Shown here: positions 8,787 through 18,164 of the stretch, piece by piece
How positions within the stretch are numbered: the stretch's first letter is position 1
Layout of the letters: the number at the start of each line of letters is the position of its first letter
Source: Stygiolobus caldivivus
GTDB lineage: Archaea > Thermoproteota > Thermoprotei_A > Sulfolobales > Sulfolobaceae
NCBI RefSeq assembly: GCF_019704315.1
Contig: NZ_AP024597.1
Location: forward strand, 1,736,001-1,800,000
DNA length: 64,000 nucleotides
Direction of reading: 5' to 3'
Made by a program: the position numbers and the translations under genes
The notes under the pieces: model-generated
What the model was told of the DNA's origin: nothing
The model's input: only the letters and a program-made list of their open reading frames with translations
Database searches by the model: none

Positions 8787-9486
8787 TGCTCATCAGCCTC
8801 GCGACTATGCTCTCTATTGGTTCGTCCTCTCTTCCCATAGCCCTTAGCTCAGATATCGAACCGCTCCATATTACTGTACCTCGGGATATTACAATAACAT
8901 GGTCTGTTAGTCTTGTGGCAATCGACATAATATGTGTAGACACTAGGAAGGTAGCGTTCATCTGTTTGAGGATACCTATTACCCTTTCTTGGGTAGGTAT
9001 ATCCAAGTAGTTTAGAGGCTCATCAAGGAGGACTATCTCAGGGTTATGCAGGAGGACTAAAGCAATAGCTAATTTCTGTTGGTTTCCCCTAGACAGTTTA
9101 CCTGCTTGGACATTTTCATACTGCCTTAAATCTAATAAATCCATCATTTCTTCGGCTCTTTGTTTGGGGTTACTAACCCCCCTCAGAGATGATATATACT
9201 CTAAGTTTTCTCTTACTGTAAGTATTCTATAAGGCATGGGATCTTCAGGCAAATAACCGAGGATCCGTTTTACCTGCTTGTCTCCAGGTCTCAAACCTTT
9301 TATGTAGACCTCTCCTTGGTCTGGTTTCAATAGACCGGCCAATATTTTCATTGTAGTAGATTTACCGGCTCCGTTAGGCCCTAAAAGGGCATACCTACCC
9401 CCACAAGGGATTGAAAAGGATAAATTATGAAGAGCTTTTATCGATCCAAATTTTTTATAAACGTTATTTACAATAATACAATCCAT
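8776..9486 (-). CDS. ABC transporter ATP-binding protein
   Basis: This 236-residue nucleotide-binding subunit shows Walker [10 protein letters not shown] (about residue 36), Q-loop LPEDPMP, signature [13 protein letters not shown], Walker B IVLLDEP and the switch His in VSTHIMS. It belongs to the ABC-2 (CcmA/DrrA-like) ATPase group. It is the first gene of a two-gene operon with the permease at 7425-8786. The 1.1-kb region upstream is gene-free and carries two MITE-like elements. Confidence 0.93.
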   Translation of the reverse strand: MDCIIVNNVYKKFGSIKALHNLSFSIPCGGRYALLGPNGAGKSTTMKILAGLLKPDQGEVYIKGLRPGDKQVKRILGYLPEDPMPYRILTVRENLEYISSLRGVSNPKQRAEEMMDLLDLRQYENVQAGKLSRGNQQKLAIALVLLHNPEIVLLDEPLNYLDIPTQERVIGILKQMNATFLVSTHIMSIATRLTDHVIVISRGTVIWSGSISELRAMGREDEPIESIVARLMSNVG

Positions 9487-9570
9487 ATAATAGATGTTCT
9501 ATTCTGTTATAATTAAATATATTCACGGATTCATGAAACCACATATTGAAAGAACGAGTGTTATACTGGG

Positions 9571-9678
9571 TTATACTCGGTCAGTTAATATAGGGCAAGA
9601 GTACTTTGGTATAAAACGTACGCATTTTCTGGGCAGAAGGACGAGAGGTCTTGCCCTATAGTATCTGAGAAAGTATAA
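9571..9678 (+). repeat. Palindromic MITE-like element C, copy 1
   Basis: This 108-bp element has terminal inverted repeats of about 30 bp. The left end is TTATACTCGGTCAGTTAATA followed by TAGGGCAAGA; the reverse complement of the right end is TTATACTTTCTCAGATACTA followed by TAGGGCAAGA. The centre holds ACGTACGCATT. Copies of the same layout are at 9905-10014, 49249-49355 and 50050-50152. An extra TTATACTGGG lies directly in front, as if a terminus were duplicated. There is no transposase in the element. Confidence 0.75.
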
Positions 9679-9904
9679 GACTCAAGGAGGTTAAAGTTAA
9701 GTTATGAGTCTTGTATGACACCGTATATTGAGTTACGGTAGACCTCAATTTATCTAATTATTTTTTATACTTACTTAAACCTTAGAGGCCAAGGTGTTTA
9801 GTTTATATGTAGTAGAACCTCTGACTATGACCCCTTCCACAGAGTTAAGGGCGTTATACGCTGTGAAAAATTTACCCTTAACCCTCAAGGTCTGACTAAG
9901 AATA

Positions 9905-10014
9905 TTATACTTGGCCAGTTTATAAAGGACAGATAATAGTAACCTTAACTTAAAGTGTGCATATTTGCCGAGAATACGAAGGGGACTTGTCCTCTAGTAT
10001 TTGACTGAGTATAA
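9905..10014 (+). repeat. Palindromic MITE-like element C, copy 2
   Basis: This 110-bp copy lies 226 bp from copy 1 in the same orientation. The left end is TTATACTTGGCCAGTTTATA followed by AAGGACAG; the reverse complement of the right end is TTATACTCAGTCAAATACTA followed by GAGGACAA. The TTAAAGTGTGCATA centre matches the other copies. AATA flanks both sides closely and could be a target duplication, though in such AT-rich DNA that is weak. Confidence 0.7.
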
Positions 10015-10560
10015 GTAATAATATTCGACCTTTCCGCCGTGGCTATATTAAAAAGTTAAAATAAATTATCCATAATTATCCGATAACTTTTAAATTTTAC
10101 TGATACTTACTCAAGGGTATATTAAATATTTTTCACTATTAACGAGAGTAAAGCAAATAAAGTAGGAAGTATATGTATATGAATTAGACTGTTACTCAAA
10201 AAAAGTTAAAAGAAAAACAAGAGGTGCGGTGGGGAAAAATTCGGCGAGGTGGTGAGTGATGTACTGAGTTAAAGAGGTGGAAGAGGCTTATAAAGTTAAC
10301 TTGTTTGCAGTGAGAATGAAGATTTTTTTAAGATATTTTTCCCATAACGGTAATGATTTTACTTCTGTTGAAACGTGATACGCCTGAGACTTTAAAGACG
10401 ATTTATCTTGTACGATACGGCGAATTGTTTTAGAGAAGCCGTTACGCTATGGACTAAAACCGAGTATGATTATGTTAAAAGATTTTCTCTGTAATTTTTC
10501 TAAGTAAATTGAAAAATTATAAAATCTGAATATATGTTGATTTAAATAAACGGAGTAGAA

Positions 10561-10568
10561 TTTAAATT
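10561..10568 (+). promoter_or_regulatory. TATA box of the tetrapyrrole operon
   Basis: TTTAAATT is centred about 26 bp upstream of the GTG start at 10591, the standard archaeal TATA-to-start distance. There is no Shine-Dalgarno sequence in front of the GTG. Together these indicate a leaderless transcript starting at or next to the first codon. Confidence 0.5.
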
Positions 10569-10590
10569 AATCGAATTTATAATAACAGTA

Positions 10591-11265
10591 GTGGACGTGC
10601 AAAATTACACGTATTTACCAATCTTTCTTAATGTTGAAGGGTTAAGGGTTCTAGTAGTAGGTGGAGGTACTGTAGGTACAAAGAGGGCTTTGAAATTTAT
10701 CGAGTCTGGGGCAAATGTAACAGTAGTAAGTTTAGACTTTTCAGAAGAATTATTGGACGTAAAGAAAAAAGGAGAAAAGAGAATTAACCTAGTTAAGGCT
10801 GACGCTATGACGTTAATAGACGTAAATTTTCTAGAACAATTTAATATTATAGTTACCGCTACGTCCAATAGGGAGGTAAATTCCAAACTTTGTACCATGG
10901 CAAAGTCCTTAAATAAGTTGTGCAATGACCCGACAGACCCTACAGAGTCCAGTTTCATAATCCCCTTGTATTCCATAGAGGACTCTATAGGCGTCGCCGT
11001 GACAACTTTCGGTAAATCTAGTTTATCTTCAAAGTTCATCCTAGAGTTAATAAAGGAAAAAGTACTGACAGATGAAGTTAAAAGGCTCGTCAGTGTAATG
11101 GGGTTAGTAAAGGAAGTAATAAAGTCAAAGGTAGACGACCCTAAAAAGAGGTTCCCGCTGTATTCTAAGGTATTTAATGATGAGAGATTTAGGGACTATG
11201 TGAAAAACGGTCAGATAGATAAATCTATAAAAAGAGTGGAGGAGATCATAGATGAATCAGCTTAA
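10591..11265 (+). CDS. Precorrin-2 dehydrogenase (siroheme synthase, Met8/CysG N-terminal type)
   Basis: This enzyme oxidises precorrin-2 to sirohydrochlorin with NAD+ (some members also chelate Fe2+). It is the branch toward siroheme and, in archaea, toward heme by the Ahb route. The Rossmann motif VVGGGTVGTKRAL is at residues 21-33, and 224 residues is the normal length for a stand-alone Met8-like protein. The start is GTG. It leads the operon, followed by hemA (14-bp overlap), hemB, hemL, hemC and hemD. The uroporphyrinogen-III methyltransferase that must supply precorrin-2 is not in the window. Confidence 0.88.
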   Translation: MDVQNYTYLPIFLNVEGLRVLVVGGGTVGTKRALKFIESGANVTVVSLDFSEELLDVKKKGEKRINLVKADAMTLIDVNFLEQFNIIVTATSNREVNSKLCTMAKSLNKLCNDPTDPTESSFIIPLYSIEDSIGVAVTTFGKSSLSSKFILELIKEKVLTDEVKRLVSVMGLVKEVIKSKVDDPKKRFPLYSKVFNDERFRDYVKNGQIDKSIKRVEEIIDESA

Positions 11266-12484
11266 ATTAGATAACTATTATGCACTAATTTACACTTATA
11301 AAACAATAGGACTTGATAAGTTATATGAACATTATATAAAAGATGATGAATTAAAACAGTTAAAAATCTCTGATGAGATAGAAGTTTGCGTTTTACAAAC
11401 ATGTAATAGGGTAGAGGCTTACCTTTATCTACATAATTCAGGAGATATCGAGAGCTTCCTAGAGAAACTTGATTCTTTTCACAAAACCAAAATAACTAAA
11501 GATGCTACTATATTACAAGGTAAAGATGTAGTTAAGCACTTATTTGAGGTAGCGTCAGGAATAGATTCTTTAGCTATTGGAGAATATGAAATACTAGGTC
11601 AAATAAAAGATACGGCCGAGAAGTGTAAGAGGTTAAAGATAGCAAGAGATGCACTTGACTTACTTTTTACTTCCGCTGTAAAGACCGGAAGGAGAGTAAG
11701 AAGCGAAACGGATATATCTAAAGGAAAAACCGGGGTCTACTCCTTAGCTATCGACTATGCTATTAAAAAGTTTGGCCAGTTAAAAGGTTTAAGAGTAGCA
11801 ATAGTCGGTGCTGGAGAAATAGGTAGTAAGATTGCGCATATGCTTAAAGACTCTGGGGCAACCGACGTTACAATATTCAATAGGACGTTAAGTAAGGCAT
11901 TAGACGTAGCCAGTAGGTACGGTTACAAGGCCAAGGGACTCAACTTTGATGATATACGTGATTATGACTTAGTGTTTTTGGCGATCTATTATCCAGAAAA
12001 AATTAGGTTAGAGGGACCAAAGTTAATAATTGATTTATCTATCCCAAATATTGCTGAAGGAAGAAACGTAGTAACTCTAGAAACCCTTAAAGCTATATCA
12101 AATCAGATAATGGAGAAGAAAATGACCGAAATAGAGAAAGCTAGGAAAATAATAGAGAATGAAATAGAGAAGTTTAGAAAAGAAATAGATACTTACAACC
12201 TTAATAGGATGATATCGCTCTTTATGAGTAGAATCGAGGAGATAAGGAAGGAAGAAGTCCAAGAGGCTATAAACGTCCTGGTCAAACAGGGTTCTATTTC
12301 TGAGGACACTGTATCTGAAATCATAGACAAGATGTCTTCATCATTGTTAAAGAAAGTTTTCTCTCCGGTGTTAGAGGATATCAGAAAAACTCCTAATAGG
12401 ATGGAATATTTAAACTATCTAATAGAGGTCTTAGGAAATGGTAACGTTTCCGACAGTAAGGCCGAGAAGACTAAGAAACAATAA
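11252..12484 (+). CDS. hemA: Glutamyl-tRNA reductase
   Basis: This enzyme reduces glutamyl-tRNA-Glu to glutamate-1-semialdehyde with NADPH, the committed step of C5 tetrapyrrole synthesis. The catalytic Cys lies in LQTCNRVEAY (about residue 50) and the GEYEILGQIKD signature follows near residue 110. The NADPH Rossmann motif is VAIVGAGEIGSKIA, and a helical dimerisation domain occupies the C-terminus. The ATG is preceded by a good Shine-Dalgarno, GGAGGAG with 7-nt spacing, inside the end of the upstream gene. The 410-residue length is typical. Confidence 0.95.
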   Translation: MNQLKLDNYYALIYTYKTIGLDKLYEHYIKDDELKQLKISDEIEVCVLQTCNRVEAYLYLHNSGDIESFLEKLDSFHKTKITKDATILQGKDVVKHLFEVASGIDSLAIGEYEILGQIKDTAEKCKRLKIARDALDLLFTSAVKTGRRVRSETDISKGKTGVYSLAIDYAIKKFGQLKGLRVAIVGAGEIGSKIAHMLKDSGATDVTIFNRTLSKALDVASRYGYKAKGLNFDDIRDYDLVFLAIYYPEKIRLEGPKLIIDLSIPNIAEGRNVVTLETLKAISNQIMEKKMTEIEKARKIIENEIEKFRKEIDTYNLNRMISLFMSRIEEIRKEEVQEAINVLVKQGSISEDTVSEIIDKMSSSLLKKVFSPVLEDIRKTPNRMEYLNYLIEVLGNGNVSDSKAEKTKKQ

Positions 12485-13448
12485 GATAATAAGGGATCTC
12501 ATAGCTCAAACATCCATAAACGTATCTCAACTGGTCTTACCAATTTTCGTAAAAGAAAATATAAATGAACCGGAAAAGATAGAAAGTATGCCTGAAATAT
12601 TCAGATACCCACCAAATGATTATCTAACAAAATTTGTTCAACAGGCATATGAGTTAGGGATAAGGAGTTTTATACTATTTGGGATCCCCTCATATAAAGA
12701 CGATTTTGCGTCCTCAGCTTACGCAAAAGATGGAATAATACAGAAGAGCTTAGGTCTTCTTAGACAGACCTTTGGGGACAAGATACTCCTTATAGCTGAT
12801 GAGTGTACGGACGAATATATAAGTCACGGGCATTGCGGGGTTGTGATAAATAAGAACGGTAAAGCAATAATTGATAATGATGAAAGCTTAGAAGTCCACG
12901 CTAGGATAGCCCTTAGCCAGGCTGAAGCTGGAGCAGATATAATAGCACCTTCTTCAATGATGGACGGGGTAGTAGGGGCTATAAGGAAGAAACTAGATGA
13001 GAACGGTTATAGGGATATAAGCATTATGTCTTACAGCGTAAAGTACGCTTCAACTTTCTATTCTCCCTTTAGAGATGCAGCTTATTCAAAACCGGCATTT
13101 GGAGATAGAAGGGGTTACCAAATGGATCCAAGAAACTCCTTTGAGGCATTAAAAGAAGCTGAGCTAGACATAGAAGAAGGAGCAGACATTCTAATGGTTA
13201 AACCTGCACATACGTATCTTGATGTGATCAGAATTGTAAAAGATAATTTTCCGTATTACCCATTAGCAGCTTATCACGTAAGCGGGGAATATAGCATGAT
13301 TAAAGCAGCAGCTATAAACGGTTGGATAGACGAAAGGACAGCTGTACTTGAGATCACTACTGCGATAAAAAGGGCAGGAGCCGACATTATTATCACCTAT
13401 TTTGCACCTAAAATTGCGGAATGGCTTAAAGAGGGGGTACCTTTTTGA
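12438..13448 (+). CDS. hemB: Porphobilinogen synthase (delta-aminolevulinate dehydratase)
   Basis: This enzyme condenses two 5-aminolevulinate molecules to porphobilinogen. The Schiff-base lysines lie in [12 protein letters not shown] and [11 protein letters not shown], and 336 residues is normal. The metal-binding segment reads [15 protein letters not shown]. Zinc enzymes normally have DxCxCxxYxxHGHCG, so the middle Cys is replaced by Asp here while the outer two remain. The site is intermediate between the Zn (three Cys) and Mg (Asp-rich) types. It overlaps hemA by 47 bp. Confidence 0.94.
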   Translation: MVTFPTVRPRRLRNNKIIRDLIAQTSINVSQLVLPIFVKENINEPEKIESMPEIFRYPPNDYLTKFVQQAYELGIRSFILFGIPSYKDDFASSAYAKDGIIQKSLGLLRQTFGDKILLIADECTDEYISHGHCGVVINKNGKAIIDNDESLEVHARIALSQAEAGADIIAPSSMMDGVVGAIRKKLDENGYRDISIMSYSVKYASTFYSPFRDAAYSKPAFGDRRGYQMDPRNSFEALKEAELDIEEGADILMVKPAHTYLDVIRIVKDNFPYYPLAAYHVSGEYSMIKAAAINGWIDERTAVLEITTAIKRAGADIIITYFAPKIAEWLKEGVPF

Positions 13449-14704
13449 GCGAGAACTTGTGGAAGGAGGCCCTAAAATTATTCGCAGGTGGAGTCAATAG
13501 CCCTGTTCGCGCAGCTGTTAAACCGTATCCTTTTTACGTAGAAAAGGCTGAAGGAGCATATCTATATACCGTAGATGGAAAAAGGTTAATAGACTATGTT
13601 TTAGGATATGGCCCATTATTTTTAGGGCATAGACACCCTTATGTGGAAAACAAGATTATTGAACAGTTGCAAAAAGGTTGGTTATACGGTACACCGAGCC
13701 CAATTGAGGTCAAGCTTGCTGAAAAAATAATTAGTCACATCCCGTCAGCTCAAAAGATAAGATTTGTGAATAGCGGTACGGAAGCTACGATGCTAGCATT
13801 GAGGTTAGCTCGTGGATACACGGGCAGAGAGAAGATATTAAAATTTAATGGTAATTATCACGGTGCTCACGACTACGGACTAGTAGAAGCTGGGAGCGCA
13901 GCTACAGAATTTAATGTATCTACTTCAAACGGAATACCAGCATTAGTAAGAAATACTGTAGAAATCTGTGAATATAACGACTTAGGCTGTGTTGAAAAGA
14001 AACTAAAGAACGAGGATATCGCGGGAGTAATTGTTGAGCCCATAATGGGTAATATGGGACTTATTTTACCGGAAAAAGGCTTCTTAGAAGGACTTAGGGA
14101 ACTGACTAGGTCATACAATACATTACTAATTTTTGACGAAGTGATTACAGGTTTCAGGCTGGGTCTTAGCGGAGCCCAAGGATATTTCAACGTAATACCG
14201 GACTTAACGACCTTAGGAAAGATAATAGGAGGAGGATTACCTATAGGAGCTGTGGCCGGAAAATCTGAAATTATTGACTTACTCACTCCTTCGGGGAAAG
14301 TATTTAATGCCGGGACCTTTAACGCTAACCCTTTAAGCATGGCCGCAGGAGTAGCGACTATTGAGGTGTTAGAAAGAGAAAAAGTCTATGATACAGCGAG
14401 GGATTCAGCTAACGCTTTTAGTGAAGAACTTAAGACGTTATTGGAAAAGAAGGGCATTACCTTCACTCTTAACAGAGTTGAAAGCATGTTTCAAGTATTC
14501 TTCGGCGTAAGAGAAGTCAAAAACGCCACACAAGCAAAGCAATCAGATAAGAGTTTCTATTTCAGAGTACACCAGAAGATGCTAGAACAAGGAGTATTTA
14601 TACCGCCTAGTCAATTCGAGGTAATTTTCTCGTCTGGTGTACATAACTCCCATATAGTTAATGCTACATTAGAGGCCGTTAAGAAGGTGATAACTGAGTT
14701 ATGA
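13445..14704 (+). CDS. hemL: Glutamate-1-semialdehyde 2,1-aminomutase
   Basis: This PLP enzyme converts glutamate-1-semialdehyde to 5-aminolevulinate. Family marks are [10 protein letters not shown] at the N-terminus, [15 protein letters not shown] (phosphate cup), [12 protein letters not shown], and the PLP lysine in [15 protein letters not shown]. It has 419 residues and starts at TTG, which overlaps the TGA of hemB, so translation is coupled. The operon carries the steps of the C5 pathway from HemA to HemD. Confidence 0.95.
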   Translation: MSENLWKEALKLFAGGVNSPVRAAVKPYPFYVEKAEGAYLYTVDGKRLIDYVLGYGPLFLGHRHPYVENKIIEQLQKGWLYGTPSPIEVKLAEKIISHIPSAQKIRFVNSGTEATMLALRLARGYTGREKILKFNGNYHGAHDYGLVEAGSAATEFNVSTSNGIPALVRNTVEICEYNDLGCVEKKLKNEDIAGVIVEPIMGNMGLILPEKGFLEGLRELTRSYNTLLIFDEVITGFRLGLSGAQGYFNVIPDLTTLGKIIGGGLPIGAVAGKSEIIDLLTPSGKVFNAGTFNANPLSMAAGVATIEVLEREKVYDTARDSANAFSEELKTLLEKKGITFTLNRVESMFQVFFGVREVKNATQAKQSDKSFYFRVHQKMLEQGVFIPPSQFEVIFSSGVHNSHIVNATLEAVKKVITEL

Positions 14705-15612
14705 AAATCAGAATAGCTGCTAGGGGTAGCAAGCTGAGTAGAATTCAAGTGAAAATGGTGGAGGATGAGCTGAGGAAGTTAGGGATTGAGACTTCATTCA
14801 TAGAAGTTAAAACAAAAGCGGATTTATTCCAACACTCGTCATTATCACAGCTAGGTAAAGGTGTTTTTGAAAAGGAAGTAAACCAAGCTGTAGTTGACGG
14901 GTTGGCAGACATTGCGGTGCATAGCATGAAAGATATGCTCAGCGAGTCTCCTGAAGACCTGGAATTGTACGCTGTACTCAAGAGAGATCCGCCTTATGAC
15001 GTCATCATCTCAAATTCTGGTGATATTTTCAGTGTAGAAAGTGGTAAAGTAATCGGGACTAGTAGTGTTAGGAGAAGGAATTCGGTATTATTTTATAGGA
15101 GGGATCTAGTTGTAAGGGAATTACGGGGAAATATTGATACAAGGGTGAAGAAGCTTAAAAACGGGGAATATGACGCAATAATAGTAGCTGAAGCCTCCAT
15201 AACAAGAATGGCTCAGTATGATAGTGAGTTCCGAAGCTTGAAATATTATAGGCTCGAACCGACCGTAATGACACCAGAGGCTAACCAAGGAATTATAGCT
15301 ATAGTGGGGAGAAAGGCTAGCCCTAATTTGAAAGAGATATTTAAACCGATAAACCACGAAAAGACTTTTCGTGAAGCGATAGCTGAAAGGACTGCGTTGA
15401 ACATAATCGGAGGAGGGTGCCACTCTCCTTTAGGGGTATTAGTAGAAGAATTAGACGAAAAAGAATACAAGGGTATTATTACATATGTGGATACAAGGAA
15501 AAAAATAAGTGTAGAAGGGGTTTATAATGGAGAGCCCAAAGAGGTAGGTGAGAAATTAGGGAGAGAGATGCTAAAGGAGATAAAAAATGAAGGTATTACT
15601 ACTAAGACCTGA
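14701..15612 (+). CDS. hemC: Hydroxymethylbilane synthase (porphobilinogen deaminase)
   Basis: This enzyme polymerises four porphobilinogens into hydroxymethylbilane on a dipyrromethane cofactor. [13 protein letters not shown] at the N-terminus, [17 protein letters not shown] and LRGNIDTR are the substrate and cofactor binding motifs. The cofactor-anchoring Cys is in GGGCHSPLG (about residue 240). The ATG overlaps the stop of hemL (ATGA). At 303 residues it has the usual length. Confidence 0.95.
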   Translation: MKIRIAARGSKLSRIQVKMVEDELRKLGIETSFIEVKTKADLFQHSSLSQLGKGVFEKEVNQAVVDGLADIAVHSMKDMLSESPEDLELYAVLKRDPPYDVIISNSGDIFSVESGKVIGTSSVRRRNSVLFYRRDLVVRELRGNIDTRVKKLKNGEYDAIIVAEASITRMAQYDSEFRSLKYYRLEPTVMTPEANQGIIAIVGRKASPNLKEIFKPINHEKTFREAIAERTALNIIGGGCHSPLGVLVEELDEKEYKGIITYVDTRKKISVEGVYNGEPKEVGEKLGREMLKEIKNEGITTKT

Positions 15613-16249
15613 GGGTAGTGAAATACCATATAATAGCGAAATACATATTGTTAACATTCCGGTGCTGAGCCCGGTCTGTGTAGACCATATTTTACCGATT
15701 AACCCAGAGGCAATAGGGTTTACGAGTGTAAATGCGGTAAAATGTTTTAAATACTTCGATAAAATTAGATCGAATACGCGAATTTACGCCGTAGGTCCCT
15801 CAACAGCCAAAGCAATAGAAAAATTGTATCGGGACAAAGGTGTAAGGATACCAGACACATACACGGTAGACTCGATGGTTAAGAAAATACTAGAAGACTT
15901 TAAGGACCAAGCAAATATAGCCCTTGTCAGGAGTAAAGTAGGTTATGAAAGGGATAAGGGAACATACCCTAACATAGTCCAAATAGTGGACTATGACCTA
16001 ATAATCAACCATGAAAACCTAAGGGAAGTTAAGGAATTACTCTCAAAATGTGAGTATGAATTCGTAGTAGTTACGAGTTCTCTCATAGCAAAATTAGTCA
16101 GAGACTACATAAAAGAGTGTACTAAGGTAATCAGCATAGGGCCTTCAACTACTAAGGCACTAGAAGGGGTTAACAATATATATGAAGCTAAAGAACATGA
16201 TATGGATGGAGTATTTACTTTATTGAAAGAGCTTTTGAGGGATGATTAA
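15587..16249 (+). CDS. hemD: Uroporphyrinogen-III synthase
   Basis: This enzyme cyclises hydroxymethylbilane with inversion of ring D. Sequence conservation in the family is always low. The N-terminal VLLLRPEG, the GFTSVNAVKCF segment near residue 45, YAVGPSTAKAIE near residue 65 and VISIGPSTTKALE near residue 180 match the two-domain HemD pattern. The length (220) and the position directly after hemC (26-bp overlap) support the call. Confidence 0.88.
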   Translation: MKVLLLRPEGSEIPYNSEIHIVNIPVLSPVCVDHILPINPEAIGFTSVNAVKCFKYFDKIRSNTRIYAVGPSTAKAIEKLYRDKGVRIPDTYTVDSMVKKILEDFKDQANIALVRSKVGYERDKGTYPNIVQIVDYDLIINHENLREVKELLSKCEYEFVVVTSSLIAKLVRDYIKECTKVISIGPSTTKALEGVNNIYEAKEHDMDGVFTLLKELLRDD

Positions 16250-16515
16250 TGGATGATATTACCTTACGAAACTTTACCCTTAAAGCCTTAAAGGAAATTA
16301 TAGGAGATGTAGATGAAAATACTCTAGAGTTAAAATTTAAGCAAGGGTTTAAGGATAAGGTAGATGTCTATGGAAAATTCGAGAACAAAAATGGACTTTA
16401 TGAGTTTGCCCTAAGCTTTGACGAAAAGGGGAAGGTCAAGCGGAGTCATGTAAATTTGATAATGCCGAAAGACATCAAAGACGAAATGGAAAGAAGAACA
16501 AGTGTTGATGGGTAA
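16249..16515 (+). CDS. Small conserved protein of unknown function in the heme operon
   Basis: This 88-residue soluble protein has mixed charge and is predicted as alpha then beta-hairpin, with repeated basic/aromatic strands such as KVDVYGKFENKNGLYEFALS. There is no recognised motif, Cys or membrane segment. The ATG overlaps the TAA of hemD, so it is coupled to the operon. I do not recognise the family. A role connected with tetrapyrroles is only suggested by position. Confidence 0.6.
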   Translation: MDDITLRNFTLKALKEIIGDVDENTLELKFKQGFKDKVDVYGKFENKNGLYEFALSFDEKGKVKRSHVNLIMPKDIKDEMERRTSVDG

Positions 16516-16520
16516 GAGTA

Positions 16521-18164
16521 TTGAAAGTTTTATTAATAGTAATAGATGGAATGGCTTTCCATATAGTAGAGAAAATAAGGCACAAACTACCTACTGTAAA
16601 TGGGTTAATCGAGAAGGGGTTTTTCGGAAAATTAGAATCTGTCTTCCCTTCTTTAACGCCGATAGCCCTAGCTTCTTTGGTTACCGGAAATAGTCCTAAA
16701 CTCAACGGAGTTACTGCACCTAAAGTTTTCATGAAAAATAAACCTTTATCTAATGAGCTTTCAGCATATACGAGTGAACCTTTAAAGACAGACCCGATCT
16801 GGGTCTATTTAGGTAAGAATGGATATAAAGTTCTAGTTACCTCTTCACCTCAAGCCCTTCCTGATAGATGGAAAGTAGAGGGTACCACGCTATTAGACCC
16901 TTACAAAAGCAAGATGAAAAAATGCAGTGATGCTAAGGTATTAACAGAAGGTGAAAACAAGGTTTTAGGGAAAATTTGGCTCGTAGAGAAAACCTCAGCT
17001 AATAAGTTTTACGTATCATATCCTTCACCTAGCAGTGAAAAGACTTTAGAGATAGAAAATAACCAGTGGAGTAGTCCTATATTAGTTAGAGGAAAATGCG
17101 GTAAAGAAGAATTCAACGGAGTAACTCTCCTGCATGCAAGGGAGAAAGACATATACCTTGCACCGATAGCTTTTGACAACAAAAAATGGGGGAATGACCT
17201 CAATTTATTGGAAAAAGTCTGGAATGACGTCTCCCTAGTTCACGGTATGATGATGGACGGAGATCACATTTCACTTCATAGAGATATGATAAACTTTGAG
17301 GAGTACGTGGAAACTGTAAAAAAGACCTTTAATTTCTTTATGAATTACACTAAATATTTATTAGATAATGTAAAATGGGACTTTGCCTTAACTTACCTAC
17401 CAGTAGTGGATAACGTCCAACACTTACTCTACGGTATCGAAGATGAGAAAGCTTCAGAGTACGTATTTCAGAGTTATTTAATGGCTGATGAATTCATAAA
17501 AATGCAACTCGATTATGCTGACTTAGTGATAGTAGTTTCAGACCACGGCGTTGAAAAAATAAAGAAAAAAGTATTCGTAAATAAATTGTTAGAAAGAATA
17601 AATGTGCTTTCCATAAATGAAAAGGACGAAATTGACTGGTCTAAGACTAAGGCTTATTATGGTGGGGGAGGACAAATCAGGATAAACTTAAAAGGTAGAG
17701 AAGAAAAGGGTGTAGTTTCACTAAAGGAGTTTCCTAAACTAGTAAGGTACATCGTAAGGAACTTAGAAAACTTAACCGATGGTAATGATAAAGTGTTTAC
17801 ATCTATATATGCTAGTGAGTCACCTGCACCAGACCGTGAGGGGGACATAAAAATTGGAGGGATAAGGGAATTTTATGGGATCAGCAGTATAGTAAGAAAG
17901 GATATGGAAGTAATAGAAACTATAATACCATATAAGAATAATAGTGGAGAACATGGCTATTTCAGGAAGAATGACCTTTACGGTGTGATAATAGCTAAGT
18001 ATAGGCAATCTGAACTTAAAAGACCTGAAACTATTCAACAAGCAAGGATAATCGATGTAGCACCTACAATTCTCAAACTTTTCGGAATAAATAATATTAA
18101 AATGGAAGGAAGACCAATTATAAAATTGTTAGAAGCATATGAAAGTTCCCATCGCATATTCTAA
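16521..18164 (+). CDS. Alkaline-phosphatase-superfamily phosphodiesterase/nucleotide pyrophosphatase-like enzyme
   Basis: This 547-residue protein starts at TTG. The N-terminal VLLIVIDGMA carries the first metal-binding Asp, and the nucleophile region is SVFPSLTPIALASLVTG, with Thr or Ser as catalytic residue. VDNVQHLL (about residue 295) and VVSDHGVEK (about residue 338) supply the remaining metal ligands. A late GEHGYFR motif matches this group. Members hydrolyse phosphodiesters, pyrophosphates or phosphonates; the substrate is unknown. No signal peptide is seen. It overlaps the next gene by 26 bp. Confidence 0.82.
   Translation: MKVLLIVIDGMAFHIVEKIRHKLPTVNGLIEKGFFGKLESVFPSLTPIALASLVTGNSPKLNGVTAPKVFMKNKPLSNELSAYTSEPLKTDPIWVYLGKNGYKVLVTSSPQALPDRWKVEGTTLLDPYKSKMKKCSDAKVLTEGENKVLGKIWLVEKTSANKFYVSYPSPSSEKTLEIENNQWSSPILVRGKCGKEEFNGVTLLHAREKDIYLAPIAFDNKKWGNDLNLLEKVWNDVSLVHGMMMDGDHISLHRDMINFEEYVETVKKTFNFFMNYTKYLLDNVKWDFALTYLPVVDNVQHLLYGIEDEKASEYVFQSYLMADEFIKMQLDYADLVIVVSDHGVEKIKKKVFVNKLLERINVLSINEKDEIDWSKTKAYYGGGGQIRINLKGREEKGVVSLKEFPKLVRYIVRNLENLTDGNDKVFTSIYASESPAPDREGDIKIGGIREFYGISSIVRKDMEVIETIIPYKNNSGEHGYFRKNDLYGVIIAKYRQSELKRPETIQQARIIDVAPTILKLFGINNIKMEGRPIIKLLEAYESSHRIF

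Larger units (their letters stand above)
9487..10590. other. 1.1-kb gene-free region upstream of the tetrapyrrole operon
   Basis: No gene of convincing length is present. Besides the two element C copies it holds a hairpin-capable stretch (AAGACTCA...TGAGTCTT, about 9676-9715), a 34-codon GTG-started frame (about 9795-9899) that looks like a fossil coding fragment, and a GC-rich patch at 10221-10287. That patch has three GAGGTG motifs, each complementary to the CACCUC at the 3' end of archaeal 16S rRNA. The remainder is AT-rich. Confidence 0.55.
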
